A stretch of DNA of 64,000 bases from Arthrobacter sp. JZ12 (GCF_035189165.1 NZ_CP045246.1:124001-188000), one strand, 5' to 3'. Positions 18,335-27,594 are shown, counted from the stretch's first letter. A program made the numbers and translations. Notes: a model not told the origin generated them from the letters alone.

Positions 18335-19171
18335 GTGGGACGTCAACGTGAACGAAAAGGTGCACCGGCAGCTGAGGGCGGCCTGGCACCGGGGATCCAT
18401 CCGATCGACACGGGCACCTGCGAACTGGTGCCGGACAGGTTCAACCCCAACGGCTGGGTGCTCCATATTAACGGGGTCCCCAGCTCACATATAGACACGG
18501 CGGATCCGGCGCGGCTGGACTTCGAGTACATGCGCTGGATCAATTCGCTTGTCACATCCCAGTGGCCGTCATCGCAGCGGTTGAGGGTCCTTCACCTGGG
18601 CGGCGGCGCCTGCTCCCTTGCGAGGAGTTTCGCAGTGTCCTTCCCGGAAGCGCGGCAGGTCGTCGTCGAACTCGACGGAGAGCTGGCACGGCTGGTGCGT
18701 GAGTGGTTCGACCTGCCGAGGGCACCGCTGCTGCGAATTCGGGTGGGGGAGGCGCGTGCCGTCACAGAGACGTTGTCGGAGAACAGCCGCGACCTCATCA
18801 TCCGGGATGTGTTCGCCGGCAGCCGGACCCCGCTGCCCCTGACGACGCGCGAGTTCCTGGGGCACGCACACCGCGTCCTGGATGCAGGCGGTGTCTATGT
18901 GGTCAACTGCGGAGACTCACCTGACCTCTCGATGGCCAAACGGGAAGCTGCCACCATTTCCGAAGCCTTTGCCCACACCGTGATCATCGCCGATCCTCCC
19001 ATGCTGAAGGGCCGCCGCTACGGCAACGTGATCATTGCCGGCAGCGACGCACCCCTGGGGGAGGACCCCGCCCTGGCGCGGGAATTATTGGGTGGCGGCG
19101 TTCCGGCACAGTTGTGGAGCGGCGAGCAAGTGGCGCGGTTCGGTCGGGGTGCCCAAATTCTGACCGATTGA
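18335..19171 (+). CDS. spermidine synthase-like methyltransferase-fold protein
   Basis: A 278-residue protein with a Rossmann SAM-type motif VLHLGGGACSLARSF and a following acidic residue pair VVVELDGELARLV, then LIIRDVFAGSRTP. This pattern matches actinobacterial proteins annotated as spermidine synthases or fused MFS/spermidine synthases, but the transporter half is absent here. True polyamine synthase activity is uncertain. Start is GTG 18335. It closes the small rightward gene run and faces the lysR gene. Confidence 0.75.
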   Translation: MGRQRERKGAPAAEGGLAPGIHPIDTGTCELVPDRFNPNGWVLHINGVPSSHIDTADPARLDFEYMRWINSLVTSQWPSSQRLRVLHLGGGACSLARSFAVSFPEARQVVVELDGELARLVREWFDLPRAPLLRIRVGEARAVTETLSENSRDLIIRDVFAGSRTPLPLTTREFLGHAHRVLDAGGVYVVNCGDSPDLSMAKREAATISEAFAHTVIIADPPMLKGRRYGNVIIAGSDAPLGEDPALARELLGGGVPAQLWSGEQVARFGRGAQILTD

Positions 19172-19180
19172 ATCAACGAA

Positions 19181-20077
19181 TCAGGAACGGCCCAGCAGGC
19201 GGTCCTCGAAGGCGTCCGTGGCCGCCCGCAAGGCGGCGACGACGGCGGCGACCGCCGGCTGGCGCAAGGAGTCCGGCCTTGCCACCAGCCAGTACCCAAG
19301 CCGTTCAGCTACCTGGTCAGGAAGCAGGCGCACCAGGTCACTATGCGGATTCGCCATGAAGCAGGGCAGCAGTCCGATGCCTGCCCCGGCCCGCGTCGCT
19401 TCCACGTGTACAAAGACGTTGGTTGAGCTCAGCGAATCCCTCATCGTCGGCAGGAGCCTGCGCGGCGCATCAAGACTGTCCACCTGCAGCATCGAGTCGA
19501 TGAAGTAGACGAGCGGGTGTTTCAGCACCTCTTCAATGCCGGCCGGAGTGCCGTACTCCTCAAGGTATTCCCGCGAGGCATAGAGGCCCAGCATGTATTC
19601 GCCCAGCCGGATTGCCTCCGCCCGGTGAACCTGCGGTCTCCCGACCACCACTTCCAGGTCAAGGCCCGAGCGGGTCTGGGATGCCCGGCGGGTCGCCGCG
19701 ACAATTTCGACGCTGAGTTGCGGGTGCTCGCGCCTCAGCCGCGCGAAGGCCGGCGCCGCGATGTAGGCGCTGAACCCATCAGTGGCACTCATCCGCACGA
19801 CGCCGGAGAGCCGGCTTCCGCCGTCGTCGGTTCCTTCCAGCGCCTGCAGTGCGCGCTGAACTTCCTCAGCGGCGTTGACCGCGCGCGTGCCGAGGTCCGT
19901 CAGTTCCCACCCGCCGCTGGAGCGAACGAGGACGTGACCGCCTAGTGAGCGCTCGAGCGCGGAGATACGCCGGGAGACGGTGGTGTGGTTCAGTCCCAGG
20001 CTCTCGGCGGCGGAGGTGAAGCGACCGGTATGGGACACGGCGAGGAGGATGAGGAGATCGTCCGGCTGAATGGCCAT
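19181..20077 (-). CDS. LysR-family transcriptional regulator
   Basis: A 298-residue LysR protein with an N-terminal winged helix (DLLILLAVSHTGRFTSAAES and TTVSRRISALERSLG) and a C-terminal co-inducer domain (SATDGFSAYIAAPAF, AGIGLLPCFMANP). Start ATG 20077 is chosen because upstream frame extension has no ribosome site. It is divergent from an MHS permease and a hydroxybutyrate-type dehydrogenase, so it most likely controls them; the inducer may be a hydroxy or keto acid. Confidence 0.9.
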   Translation of the reverse strand: MAIQPDDLLILLAVSHTGRFTSAAESLGLNHTTVSRRISALERSLGGHVLVRSSGGWELTDLGTRAVNAAEEVQRALQALEGTDDGGSRLSGVVRMSATDGFSAYIAAPAFARLRREHPQLSVEIVAATRRASQTRSGLDLEVVVGRPQVHRAEAIRLGEYMLGLYASREYLEEYGTPAGIEEVLKHPLVYFIDSMLQVDSLDAPRRLLPTMRDSLSSTNVFVHVEATRAGAGIGLLPCFMANPHSDLVRLLPDQVAERLGYWLVARPDSLRQPAVAAVVAALRAATDAFEDRLLGRS

Positions 20078-20080
20078 GTC

Positions 20081-20138
20081 TGCATTTTTGCAGAGATAGG
20101 GTGCAGATCTGGTCATTGAACTGCATCCTGATGCGCAG
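20081..20138. promoter_or_regulatory. candidate LysR-type operator region
   Basis: Immediately upstream of the lysR start are a TGCA-N4-TGCA palindrome (20081-20092) and a longer dyad CTGCATCCTGATGCGCAG (20121-20138) with GTGCAG between them. Repeated dyads between a divergent lysR gene and its target are typical of LysR binding. Assignment is by position and symmetry only. Confidence 0.45.
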
Positions 20139-20266
20139 CAATACTCAGGAAGGCCCCAGAAGGGTGATCCCCGCCACATGCGGCGATAACGACGATGTTG
20201 TATCGGCCCAAACCCACGGGCTGAAGAGCGAAGAACGTGTCAGCGCCGACACAGAAGGAGCAGTCC

Positions 20267-21664
20267 ATGAGCGTCAGTTCACGTCCCGCCCGTCCGGGCA
20301 GGGACCAGGGCGGCAGCAAGACCCCCGCCGGTCTGAAGAAGATCGTTGCCGCCTCGATGATCGGAACGGTCGTTGAGTGGTACGAGTTCTTCCTCTACGC
20401 GACGGCGGCCTCCCTGGTGTTCGGCATCGTCTTCTTCCCGAATGCGGACACCCCGCTCGACGCAATCATTGCAGCGTTCCTGACATACGCCGTCGGCTTC
20501 GTGGCCCGACCGCTCGGCGGGATCTTCTTCGGCCAGGTGGGCGACAAGCTCGGCCGCAAGCACACCTTGCAGGTGACCATCATCCTCGTGGGTGTCGCCA
20601 CCTTCCTCATGGGCTGCCTGCCCGGCTTCGAAACGATCGGCTACTGGGCGCCCGCGCTCCTGGTGGTCCTCAGATTCATCCAGGGCTTTGCGGTTGGCGG
20701 CGAGTGGGGCGGCGCCGTCCTCCTCGTGGCCGAGCACAGCCCCAACCATTCGCGGGGCTTCTGGTCCAGCTGGCCGCAATCAGCGGTGCCTGTAGGCAAC
20801 CTGCTGGCCACGGTGGTGCTTCTGACCATGTCCTCCATCCTGCCGGAGGACGAATTCCTCGCCTGGGGCTGGCGGGTAGCGTTCTGGCTGTCCGCGATCA
20901 TCGTGGTGATCGGCTACTACATCCGGACCCACGTCAGTGAGGCGCCTATTTTCCTCGAAGCCCGCGAACAGGTCGAGCGCGAACAGGCGATCAGCTACGG
21001 CGTCTTCGAGGTGGTGAAGAAGTACCCCCGCGGCATCCTCGGCGCGATGGGCCTCCGCTTCGCCGAGAACATCCTCTACTACATCATCGTCAGCTTCTCC
21101 ATCGTGTACCTCTCGCAGGTCCACGAGTACAACACGAGCTCCCTCCTGCTGGCGCTGCTGATTGCACACGTGGTGCACTTCCTCGTCATTCCGCAGGTAG
21201 GACGGATCTCGGATCGGTTCGGGCGGAAGCCGGTCTACCTCGCCGGTGCCGTTCTCGGTGCGAGCTGGGCGTTCTTCGCCTTCCCCATGTTCGACACACT
21301 GAACCCGGTCATCATCATCCTGGCCGTCACCATCGGCCTGTGCTTCCACGCCCTGATGTACTCGGGCCAGCCCGCGATCATGGCTGAAATGTTTCCGACC
21401 CGTATGCGCTACTCCGGGGTTTCCCTCGGCTACCAGGTCACGTCAATCCTCGCCGGTTCCCTGGCGCCGATCATCGCGACCGCGATCCTTCAGGAGACGG
21501 GCTCTTGGTTCGGCGTCGCCCTGTACGTCCTGGCTGCATGCGTGCTGACGGCGATCGCCGTCCTCACCCTCCGCGAGACCCGCGGCATCTCGCTGCGCGA
21601 GGTCGACGCGCAGGACGCGCAGCGGCATGGCATCCCGGTGGCTGGGACAGCTGACCATGGCTGA
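20267..21664 (+). CDS. MHS family MFS transporter
   Basis: A 465-residue permease with 12 predicted helices and the metabolite:H+ symporter features ASMIGTVVEWYEFFLYATAA, GGIFFGQVGDKLGRK (loop 2-3), RFIQGFAVGGEWGGAVLL, and RISDRFGRKPVYLAGA (loop 8-9). ATG 20267 is preceded by AAGGAG at good spacing; an upstream ATG would add 10 residues. It overlaps the dehydrogenase gene by 8 bases. With that enzyme, uptake of 3-hydroxybutyrate or a related hydroxy acid is likely. Confidence 0.92.
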   Translation: MSVSSRPARPGRDQGGSKTPAGLKKIVAASMIGTVVEWYEFFLYATAASLVFGIVFFPNADTPLDAIIAAFLTYAVGFVARPLGGIFFGQVGDKLGRKHTLQVTIILVGVATFLMGCLPGFETIGYWAPALLVVLRFIQGFAVGGEWGGAVLLVAEHSPNHSRGFWSSWPQSAVPVGNLLATVVLLTMSSILPEDEFLAWGWRVAFWLSAIIVVIGYYIRTHVSEAPIFLEAREQVEREQAISYGVFEVVKKYPRGILGAMGLRFAENILYYIIVSFSIVYLSQVHEYNTSSLLLALLIAHVVHFLVIPQVGRISDRFGRKPVYLAGAVLGASWAFFAFPMFDTLNPVIIILAVTIGLCFHALMYSGQPAIMAEMFPTRMRYSGVSLGYQVTSILAGSLAPIIATAILQETGSWFGVALYVLAACVLTAIAVLTLRETRGISLREVDAQDAQRHGIPVAGTADHG

Positions 21665-22472
21665 TACACAAACTCCCGACGACGGCGGCACGCGCCCCAC
21701 CGCACAGCCGTCGTCGTCGGCAGGTACCGGCCCCCTTGCGGGGCGACGCGCCGTCGTCACCGGTGGAGCCAGCGGAATCGGTGCGGCCTGCGCGCGAGAG
21801 CTGGCCGCCCAGGGTGCGCACGTAGTGGTGGCCGACCGTGACGCCGAGGGGGCCGGCGTCGTTGCCAAAGAGATGCGGGGCGAGGTTTGGTCCGTTGACC
21901 TGCTGGATACCGCCGCACTGGAGGACCTGACCCTCGACGCCGACATCCTGGTGAACAACGCCGGCATCCAGGTGGTGCGTCCGATCGAGGAATTCGACCC
22001 GGCCGACTTCCGGCGGATCCACACGCTCATGCTGGAAGTGCCGTTCCTGCTGATGCGGGCGGTAATCCCCTCTATGTATCGGAAGAAGTTCGGGCGCATC
22101 ATCAACGTCTCCTCCGTGCACGGACTGCGGGCTTCGCCTTTCAAATCCGCCTACGTCTCGGCGAAGCATGGCCTGGAGGGGCTATCGAAGGTTGCCGCGC
22201 TGGAAGGCGGCCCGCACGGGGTGACGAGCAACTGCGTCAACCCGGGTTACGTGCGGACACCGCTGGTGGAAAACCAGATTGCCGACCAGGCGCGCCTGCA
22301 CAACATCAGCGAGGATGAGGTGCTCGAACGCATCATGCTCACCGAAAGTGCGGTCAAGCGGTTGGTGGAACCTTCGGAGGTTGCCTCACTGGTTGCCTGG
22401 CTGGCCTCTGAAGATGCGGGCATGGTGACCGGCGCGTCCTACTCGATGGACGGCGGCTGGTCCGCCAGGTAA
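21657..22472 (+). CDS. SDR dehydrogenase, probable 3-hydroxybutyrate dehydrogenase
   Basis: A 271-residue short-chain dehydrogenase with a variable N-terminal tail, the NAD-binding motif VVTGGASGIGAACA, NNAGIQ, and the catalytic set S (INVSSVHGL), Y-x3-K (YVSAKHGLEG). The VxSVHGL and YVRTPLVENQI blocks resemble 3-hydroxybutyrate dehydrogenases, which oxidise 3-hydroxybutyrate to acetoacetate. ATG 21657 lies within the end of the permease gene, so the two are coupled. Assignment of substrate is by similarity and context. Confidence 0.85.
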   Translation: MADTQTPDDGGTRPTAQPSSSAGTGPLAGRRAVVTGGASGIGAACARELAAQGAHVVVADRDAEGAGVVAKEMRGEVWSVDLLDTAALEDLTLDADILVNNAGIQVVRPIEEFDPADFRRIHTLMLEVPFLLMRAVIPSMYRKKFGRIINVSSVHGLRASPFKSAYVSAKHGLEGLSKVAALEGGPHGVTSNCVNPGYVRTPLVENQIADQARLHNISEDEVLERIMLTESAVKRLVEPSEVASLVAWLASEDAGMVTGASYSMDGGWSAR

Positions 22473-22490
22473 CGCCGGGCTGGTGGAAAG

Positions 22491-23939
22491 CTAGACGCCG
22501 AGCAGCTGCTCGATGGGGCCGATCCCGAAGAACAGGACGAACGCGCCGGCCACTGCCCACATCAACGGGTGGATTTCCCGCGCGCGGCCCTGGAAGGTGC
22601 GTACCAGCACGTAGGCGATGAAGCCGGCACCGAGTCCGTTGGCTATGGAGTAGGTGAACGGCATCAGGGTGAAGGTGAGGAACGCCGGAATGGCGATTCC
22701 CCAGTCCTGCCAGTCAATGCGGCCCACCTGGGACACCATCATGAAACCTACGACGACGAGCGCGGGCGCCACTGCCTCGAAGGGCACCAGGGTGATGAGC
22801 GGGGTGAAGAACATCGCGATCAGGAACAGCAGGCCGGTGACGATGTTGGCAATGCCCGTGCGCGCGCCCTCACCGATTCCTGCGCCCGATTCGACGTAGA
22901 TCTGGTTGGACGAGACTGACCCTGCGCCCCCGGCTACCGCTCCCACTGCGTCCACAATGAGGACCCTGTTCACGCCCGGGATGTTCCCGTGCCTGTCCAC
23001 CAGCTTTGCCTCGTTGGCCAGGCCCACCATGGTGCCCATCGCGTCGAAGAAGATGCTGAGCAGGATGGTGAAGGTCAGCAGCAGTGCCGCCGTGGCGCCC
23101 AGGCTGCCGAATGCCCCGAAGACACTGACGTTTCCGATAAGGCTGAGGTCCGGCAGGCCGATCCAGGAACCTTCAGGCAGTTCCGGTACCACGAGTGACC
23201 AACCCTGGGGGTTGGCGCCCTCCGGGCCGACGCTCGGCCCTACGTTGGCGACGGCCTCGATAATGACGGCGAGGATGGTGGAAGCAATTACGCCGATCAG
23301 GATGCCACCGCGCACTTTGCGGACAACCAGGGCGATGGTGAGGATGAGGCCGAAGACGAACACAAGGGTGGGCCATCCAAGCAGCGCGCCTTCGAAGCCG
23401 AGGCCCACCGGAACGGTGGTCTGGGCGACGTCGGGGATCCGGCGGACGAAGCCGGCGTTGACGAGGCCGATCAGCGCAATGAACAGTCCGATGCCCACTA
23501 CGATCGCCGTCTTCAGGCTTTCGGGCACCGCGTTGAAGACCGCCGTGCGGAACCCGGTAAGGACGAGCACCAGCATGGTGAGGCCGGCCAGGACCACCAG
23601 GCCCATCATGTCCGGCCAGGTCAGTTCCGGATTGGTGGCCACGGTGATCGCGACGAAGGCATTCACGCCGAGGCCGGTTGCGAGAGCAAAGGGATAGCGG
23701 GCCCAGGCGCCCATGAGGATGGTCAGCACGCCGGCAACCAGGGCGGTCACTGCGGCGACCCTGGCGAAACCGAGCTCCGCACCGGAGGAATCGGCCCCTG
23801 CGAGGATGAGGGGATTGAGCACCACGATGTAGCTCATCGCGAAGAAAGTGGCGATGCCGCCCCTGATCTCTCGCGAGTAGGTTGAGCCGCGGGAAGTGAC
23901 TTCGAAGTAACGGTCCATCGCGGTACGCAGTGCGGGCAC
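22491..23939 (-). CDS. NCS2/AzgA-type purine (guanine/hypoxanthine) permease
   Basis: A permease of about 482 residues with 12 or more helices. The N-terminus has YSREIRGGIATFFAMSYIVVLNP, then ATGLGVNAFVA and later FFDAMGTMVGLANEAKLVD and QIYVESGAGIGEGARTG, which match AzgA-like purine permeases. I favour GTG 23939 because AGAGGA lies just upstream; ATG 23918 and GTG 23972 are alternatives. It is convergent with the SDR gene and probably monocistronic. Confidence 0.9.
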   Translation of the reverse strand: MPALRTAMDRYFEVTSRGSTYSREIRGGIATFFAMSYIVVLNPLILAGADSSGAELGFARVAAVTALVAGVLTILMGAWARYPFALATGLGVNAFVAITVATNPELTWPDMMGLVVLAGLTMLVLVLTGFRTAVFNAVPESLKTAIVVGIGLFIALIGLVNAGFVRRIPDVAQTTVPVGLGFEGALLGWPTLVFVFGLILTIALVVRKVRGGILIGVIASTILAVIIEAVANVGPSVGPEGANPQGWSLVVPELPEGSWIGLPDLSLIGNVSVFGAFGSLGATAALLLTFTILLSIFFDAMGTMVGLANEAKLVDRHGNIPGVNRVLIVDAVGAVAGGAGSVSSNQIYVESGAGIGEGARTGIANIVTGLLFLIAMFFTPLITLVPFEAVAPALVVVGFMMVSQVGRIDWQDWGIAIPAFLTFTLMPFTYSIANGLGAGFIAYVLVRTFQGRAREIHPLMWAVAGAFVLFFGIGPIEQLLGV

Positions 23940-24030
23940 AGGAAATCCTCTGCTGGTGGGGGAGTTGCGCACAAAGTCTATCCAATCGGCACTTCAGGTT
24001 TTTGCCAGTGTGCTCCCGTAGGCTGAGCCC

Positions 24031-24669
24031 ATGTCGACTTCCCGATACCCCTTGACTTCAGCGTTGCCGGTAGCGCAACAGTTCCGGCAGGCGTTCGTGT
24101 CGGTAGTGGGAGCAATGCTCGCAGCCCTCTGCCTGCTTCTTGGCTTCGCCTCCCCGGCGTCGGCACATGACGAACTGACGTCCTCCAACCCGGAAGCGGG
24201 CGAAAGCCTCGAAACGGTTCCGGAGGCGATCGAGCTGACTTTCAACAATGTTCCCGCCACCATCGGGTCCCAGGTGCAAATCCTTGACGAGTCGGGCGAG
24301 GACTGGGCCGAGGGGGAGGTTTCCATTACGGACACCGTGGCCAGTCAGCCAATCCGGGCGGGCGCACCCGCCGGAACCTATACGGTCAACTGGCGCGTGG
24401 TTTCCTCAGACTCGCATCCGATCGAGGGAACATTCGAGTTCTCCGCTTCCGGCGGCTCAGTAGCATCTGAAACCCCTGCGGCATCGGCCGGGACGGCTGG
24501 GCCCATCGAGACAGCAGATGCGGAAGCCTCCGACCCGGAGGAAGCGGCAGCGGATGCCGGAGTCTCCTGGGCAGTAATCCTCATGATTGCGGTGTTGATC
24601 GCGCTGGCCGTTGTTCTGGCCCTCGGTGCCAGGCGGAGGCTCAAGCAGGGCAACCAGGACGCCGTCTAA
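24031..24669 (+). CDS. CopC-domain copper-binding protein, membrane-anchored
   Basis: A 212-residue secreted protein. The signal peptide ends ASPASA, leaving His as the mature N-terminus (HDELTSSNPEAGESLE), the usual Cu(II) ligand of CopC proteins. A second conserved His lies in SSDSHPIEGTFEFSASG. An acidic Ala/Glu linker leads to one C-terminal transmembrane helix and a basic tail. No CopD or copper ATPase gene is adjacent, so its partner is elsewhere. It is convergent with the FAD-binding protein gene. Confidence 0.88.
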   Translation: MSTSRYPLTSALPVAQQFRQAFVSVVGAMLAALCLLLGFASPASAHDELTSSNPEAGESLETVPEAIELTFNNVPATIGSQVQILDESGEDWAEGEVSITDTVASQPIRAGAPAGTYTVNWRVVSSDSHPIEGTFEFSASGGSVASETPAASAGTAGPIETADAEASDPEEAAADAGVSWAVILMIAVLIALAVVLALGARRRLKQGNQDAV

Positions 24670-24679
24670 CCTGCCTGCG

Positions 24680-25369
24680 TCAGGCGCTGATAGCGGCTGC
24701 TGCCGGTGCAGTCCGGGAGGAACCGACAGCCATTACCGATGCTCGCACCGGCTGAACCAGCTGGGCAGCGTGTGCGCCATGGGCGACGATCGCGTCACTG
24801 ATCACCTTGGCCTGCCGGACGATCTCGCGCGTGGTGGGCGTGAGCATTTCACCGACTCCGATCAGGTACAGCCCGATCGCCCGCAGGGCGGTCTTGAGAT
24901 CGCTTCCGACGGCCAGCCCGAGGGACTGGATGAACCGGCGCAGCTGATTATGGGGGTACTTGGTGACAACCACATTGTCAGCGAGTAGGACGCCGTGGCG
25001 AGTCTGGACTGCCCACTTCTTCGTTGCCAGGACGGGGCCGGGCAGAACCTGGGGATGGCCAACCATGCACAGGCCCTCGGCGACTGTTTCCTGCCGTATG
25101 TCGAGCGCATGGCTGGAGGCGTAGCAGCGCAGGAGCCGAAGGAGTTCGGTGCGCTCGGACAGCGACACGGAGTCGGTCATGATGGTGCGGTTGGGGCCAG
25201 TACTCATGCACTCCATTCCCTCGACAACGATCGACTGCACACCACGTCGACTCAGCTCACTGGCGACCGCCAGGCCGGAGAGGCCGGAGCCGATCACCAC
25301 CGTTGTTGTCATCTCTGCCTTGGCAGGCAGCGGTGAGTCGGCGGCCACCTCCGTGGTCGTTGGCAACAT
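24680..25369 (-). CDS. FAD/NAD(P)-binding protein with a single Rossmann motif
   Basis: A 229-residue protein starting at ATG 25369 (AGGAGG upstream). It opens with a dinucleotide-binding motif TTVVIGSGLSGLAVASELSRRG and an acidic residue after the second strand (VEGME). A later hydrophobic helix region follows, but no second nucleotide-binding or substrate domain of ordinary length is seen. It is short for an FAD-dependent oxidoreductase (usually 350 or more). It may be a reduced member or partial paralogue. Function unknown. Confidence 0.65.
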   Translation of the reverse strand: MLPTTTEVAADSPLPAKAEMTTTVVIGSGLSGLAVASELSRRGVQSIVVEGMECMSTGPNRTIMTDSVSLSERTELLRLLRCYASSHALDIRQETVAEGLCMVGHPQVLPGPVLATKKWAVQTRHGVLLADNVVVTKYPHNQLRRFIQSLGLAVGSDLKTALRAIGLYLIGVGEMLTPTTREIVRQAKVISDAIVAHGAHAAQLVQPVRASVMAVGSSRTAPAAAAISA

Positions 25370-25399
25370 GCAGCAAAACCTCCTGAGGGAAGGAGAATT

Positions 25400-25433
25400 C
25401 CGCACAGCCCGGCGCCTCTTCCGGGCTGTGCGG
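25400..25433 (-). other. hairpin in the leader of the FAD-binding protein gene
   Basis: A perfect 13-bp inverted repeat (25400-25412 with 25421-25433, CCGCACAGCCCGG) lies 30 bases upstream of the leftward start codon. It sits inside a 259-base gap serving two divergent genes. It could be a 5'-leader stem or an attenuator. No T-run is present on either side. Confidence 0.4.
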
Positions 25434-25628
25434 ACACTTGGCTGCGAACGGGTCAACCAAGCGCACTTGAAGCGGGCGGGAACCCCTCTGGGAGACCATC
25501 CGCCCGTTAAGATGCTCGAAGCCTATATAACTTTTTGGTCTCTGAATAGTCCTCCTACTGAAGAGTAGCTACAAATTTTTGAGCGCCTGCGGGATGGTAT
25601 AAACAGGCGTAATCGCAAGGAGGCGGAC

Positions 25629-26645
25629 ATGAGTGAGGCGGGAAACCCGGACGCGCCGCGGTTCCCTCAGGGGCGTGGAATTGTTGTCGGAGTCGACGGC
25701 TCGGATCAAAGTATGTGCGCCCTTGCCTGGGCGGTGCAGGAGGCCGAACGGCGCCGTACACCCGTACAGGTTGTCACTGCCTACACCGTTCCGGTGTTCG
25801 CCGCCTCAAGCATGGACGCGGGATATGCCACCGTCGATGATTCCGTCGTTCGTGAGGGAGCACAGGCAGTTCTGGACCAGGCCGTTCAGCGCGTGGCCGG
25901 ACGGCACAACGTCGAGCTCGTACCGCGGGTGGAGAACGGGGACGCAGCCGGCGTGCTGTTGGAACTGTCCGCCGAAGCTGAACTCATGGTGGTGGGCTCC
26001 CGCGGCCGGGGGGGCTTTGTGGGCCGGCTGCTTGGCTCCGTCAGCTCAGCGCTGCCGGCGCACTCAAAGTGCCCCACCGTCGTCGTACCCTTGTCCTGCG
26101 CGTCCCGCCTCGAGGAGGCGGGGGTCACGGCCCCGACATCCAAAGGACAGCCAAGCCCTCGTGCGGACGAGGTGGAGAAGGTGGTCGTTGTTGGCGTCGA
26201 CGGCTCAGAGCAGGCCCGGATGGCTTCCCTCGTGGCGGCCGAGCAGGCACAGGCCCGCGGGCTGCCGCTCCGGGTGGTCTGCTCCCTCCCGCCCTTCACG
26301 GGTTCGCTGGCATGGATGCCGACGCCGGTAGACCGCGACGCACTGCATTCGGAGATCATGGTCCAGCTGAATGCCGGAAAGGCTTGGCTACAGAGCCATT
26401 TTCCGGATCTCCAAATCTCCGTTGAGCTGCTTGACGGACCGCCGGTGGAAATCCTGATCGAGGCGTCCCGGAAGGCCGAGCTGGTGGTCCTGGGCACGCG
26501 CGGCCGTGGCGGATTTGCGGGGATGCTCCTGGGCTCCACCAGCCAGGGCGTGCTGCATCATGCCAGGGGTCCGGTGCTCGTTGTGCCGGACCGGGAAGAC
26601 CCGAGGTTGCTTGATCGCGCCCGGTTCGGGCCAATGGCCAGCTAG
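25629..26645 (+). CDS. tandem universal stress protein (UspA family)
   Basis: A 338-residue cytoplasmic protein with two Usp domains (about 15-155 and 180-325). Each has the ATP-binding pattern VVGVDGS near its start and G-x2-G-x9-G(S/T) near its end, here GSRGRGGFVGRLLGSVS and GTRGRGGFAGMLLGSTS. Such proteins bind ATP and respond to stress or stationary phase. ATG has a clear AAGGAGG. It stands alone between divergent and convergent genes. Confidence 0.93.
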   Translation: MSEAGNPDAPRFPQGRGIVVGVDGSDQSMCALAWAVQEAERRRTPVQVVTAYTVPVFAASSMDAGYATVDDSVVREGAQAVLDQAVQRVAGRHNVELVPRVENGDAAGVLLELSAEAELMVVGSRGRGGFVGRLLGSVSSALPAHSKCPTVVVPLSCASRLEEAGVTAPTSKGQPSPRADEVEKVVVVGVDGSEQARMASLVAAEQAQARGLPLRVVCSLPPFTGSLAWMPTPVDRDALHSEIMVQLNAGKAWLQSHFPDLQISVELLDGPPVEILIEASRKAELVVLGTRGRGGFAGMLLGSTSQGVLHHARGPVLVVPDREDPRLLDRARFGPMAS

Positions 26646-26673
26646 GAATTCGCCGGCGTCGGAAGGGGCGTCG

Positions 26674-27594
26674 TTAGGCGTGCTGGCGGCTTTCGTGTGC
26701 AGCGTGCTCCAGCGGCTCGATCTGAAATGTGCAGTGTTCGGTGTCGAAGTGGTTGCTCAGGCAATGGGTCAGGCGGTCAAGCATCCGGTCCACGCCCTCC
26801 GCATTCAGGCTCTCGGAGTCGACCACCACGTGAGCGGAGAACACGGGAACGCCGGAGGTGATGGTCCAGGCGTGAATGTCATGGACCTCGACAACACCGC
26901 GGACCTTGAGGATGTGCTCGCGGATCATGTCCGGGTCCACACCTTTCGGTGCGGACTCAAGCAGCACATTGATGACATCCCGCAGCAGGCTCCAAGCCCG
27001 CGGCACGATCATCAAGGCAATGAGAATCGACGCGATCGCATCCGCCTGGGTAAAGCCGGTCACGGCGATCACCAACGCCGCCGCGATCACGGCGATCGAA
27101 CCCAGGAGGTCGCCAAGCACCTCGAGGTAAGCGCCCCGAAGGTTCAGGCTCTCCCGATGCCCGCCGTGAAGGATGAACAGGCAGACCAGGTTGGCGGCGC
27201 CGCCCAGGGCGGCGGCTATCAACATGACGTCGGTGCGGACGGCAGCCGGTTCACCCAGCCTCCGAACCGCTTCAATCGTGATGACGACGGCGATCACCGC
27301 CAGGAGGATGGCATTGGCCAGGGCGGCCAGCACTTCTGCCCGCTGGTAACCGTAAGTGCTTCTGACGGTAGCCGGACGCGCAGCGATCCATGACGCGAGC
27401 AGTGCGATGAAGACACCGGCGGCGTCGGAAAGCATGTGTCCGGCATCGGCGAGCAGGGATAGCGACCCGGAAAGGACAGCCCCGATCACCTGCACGACGA
27501 CGACACTCAGCGTGATGATGACGACCAGCATCAGGGCCTGGCGATGCTTTCCGGTGGCCGTTACTCCGTGTGGTGCGTGGGAGTGCGCGCTCAT
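26674..27594 (-). CDS. cation diffusion facilitator metal exporter (CzcD-like)
   Basis: A 306-residue CDF transporter with six predicted helices and a C-terminal cytoplasmic ferredoxin-like domain (VDPDMIREHILKVRGVVEVHDIHAW). The metal site in helix II is HMLSD. The helix V site reads EVLGD, so the usual His of HxxxD is Glu. The N-terminal His-rich MSAHSHAPHG is short. Likely exports Zn2+ or a related divalent ion; the Glu may change selectivity. Confidence 0.9.
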   Translation of the reverse strand: MSAHSHAPHGVTATGKHRQALMLVVIITLSVVVVQVIGAVLSGSLSLLADAGHMLSDAAGVFIALLASWIAARPATVRSTYGYQRAEVLAALANAILLAVIAVVITIEAVRRLGEPAAVRTDVMLIAAALGGAANLVCLFILHGGHRESLNLRGAYLEVLGDLLGSIAVIAAALVIAVTGFTQADAIASILIALMIVPRAWSLLRDVINVLLESAPKGVDPDMIREHILKVRGVVEVHDIHAWTITSGVPVFSAHVVVDSESLNAEGVDRMLDRLTHCLSNHFDTEHCTFQIEPLEHAAHESRQHA

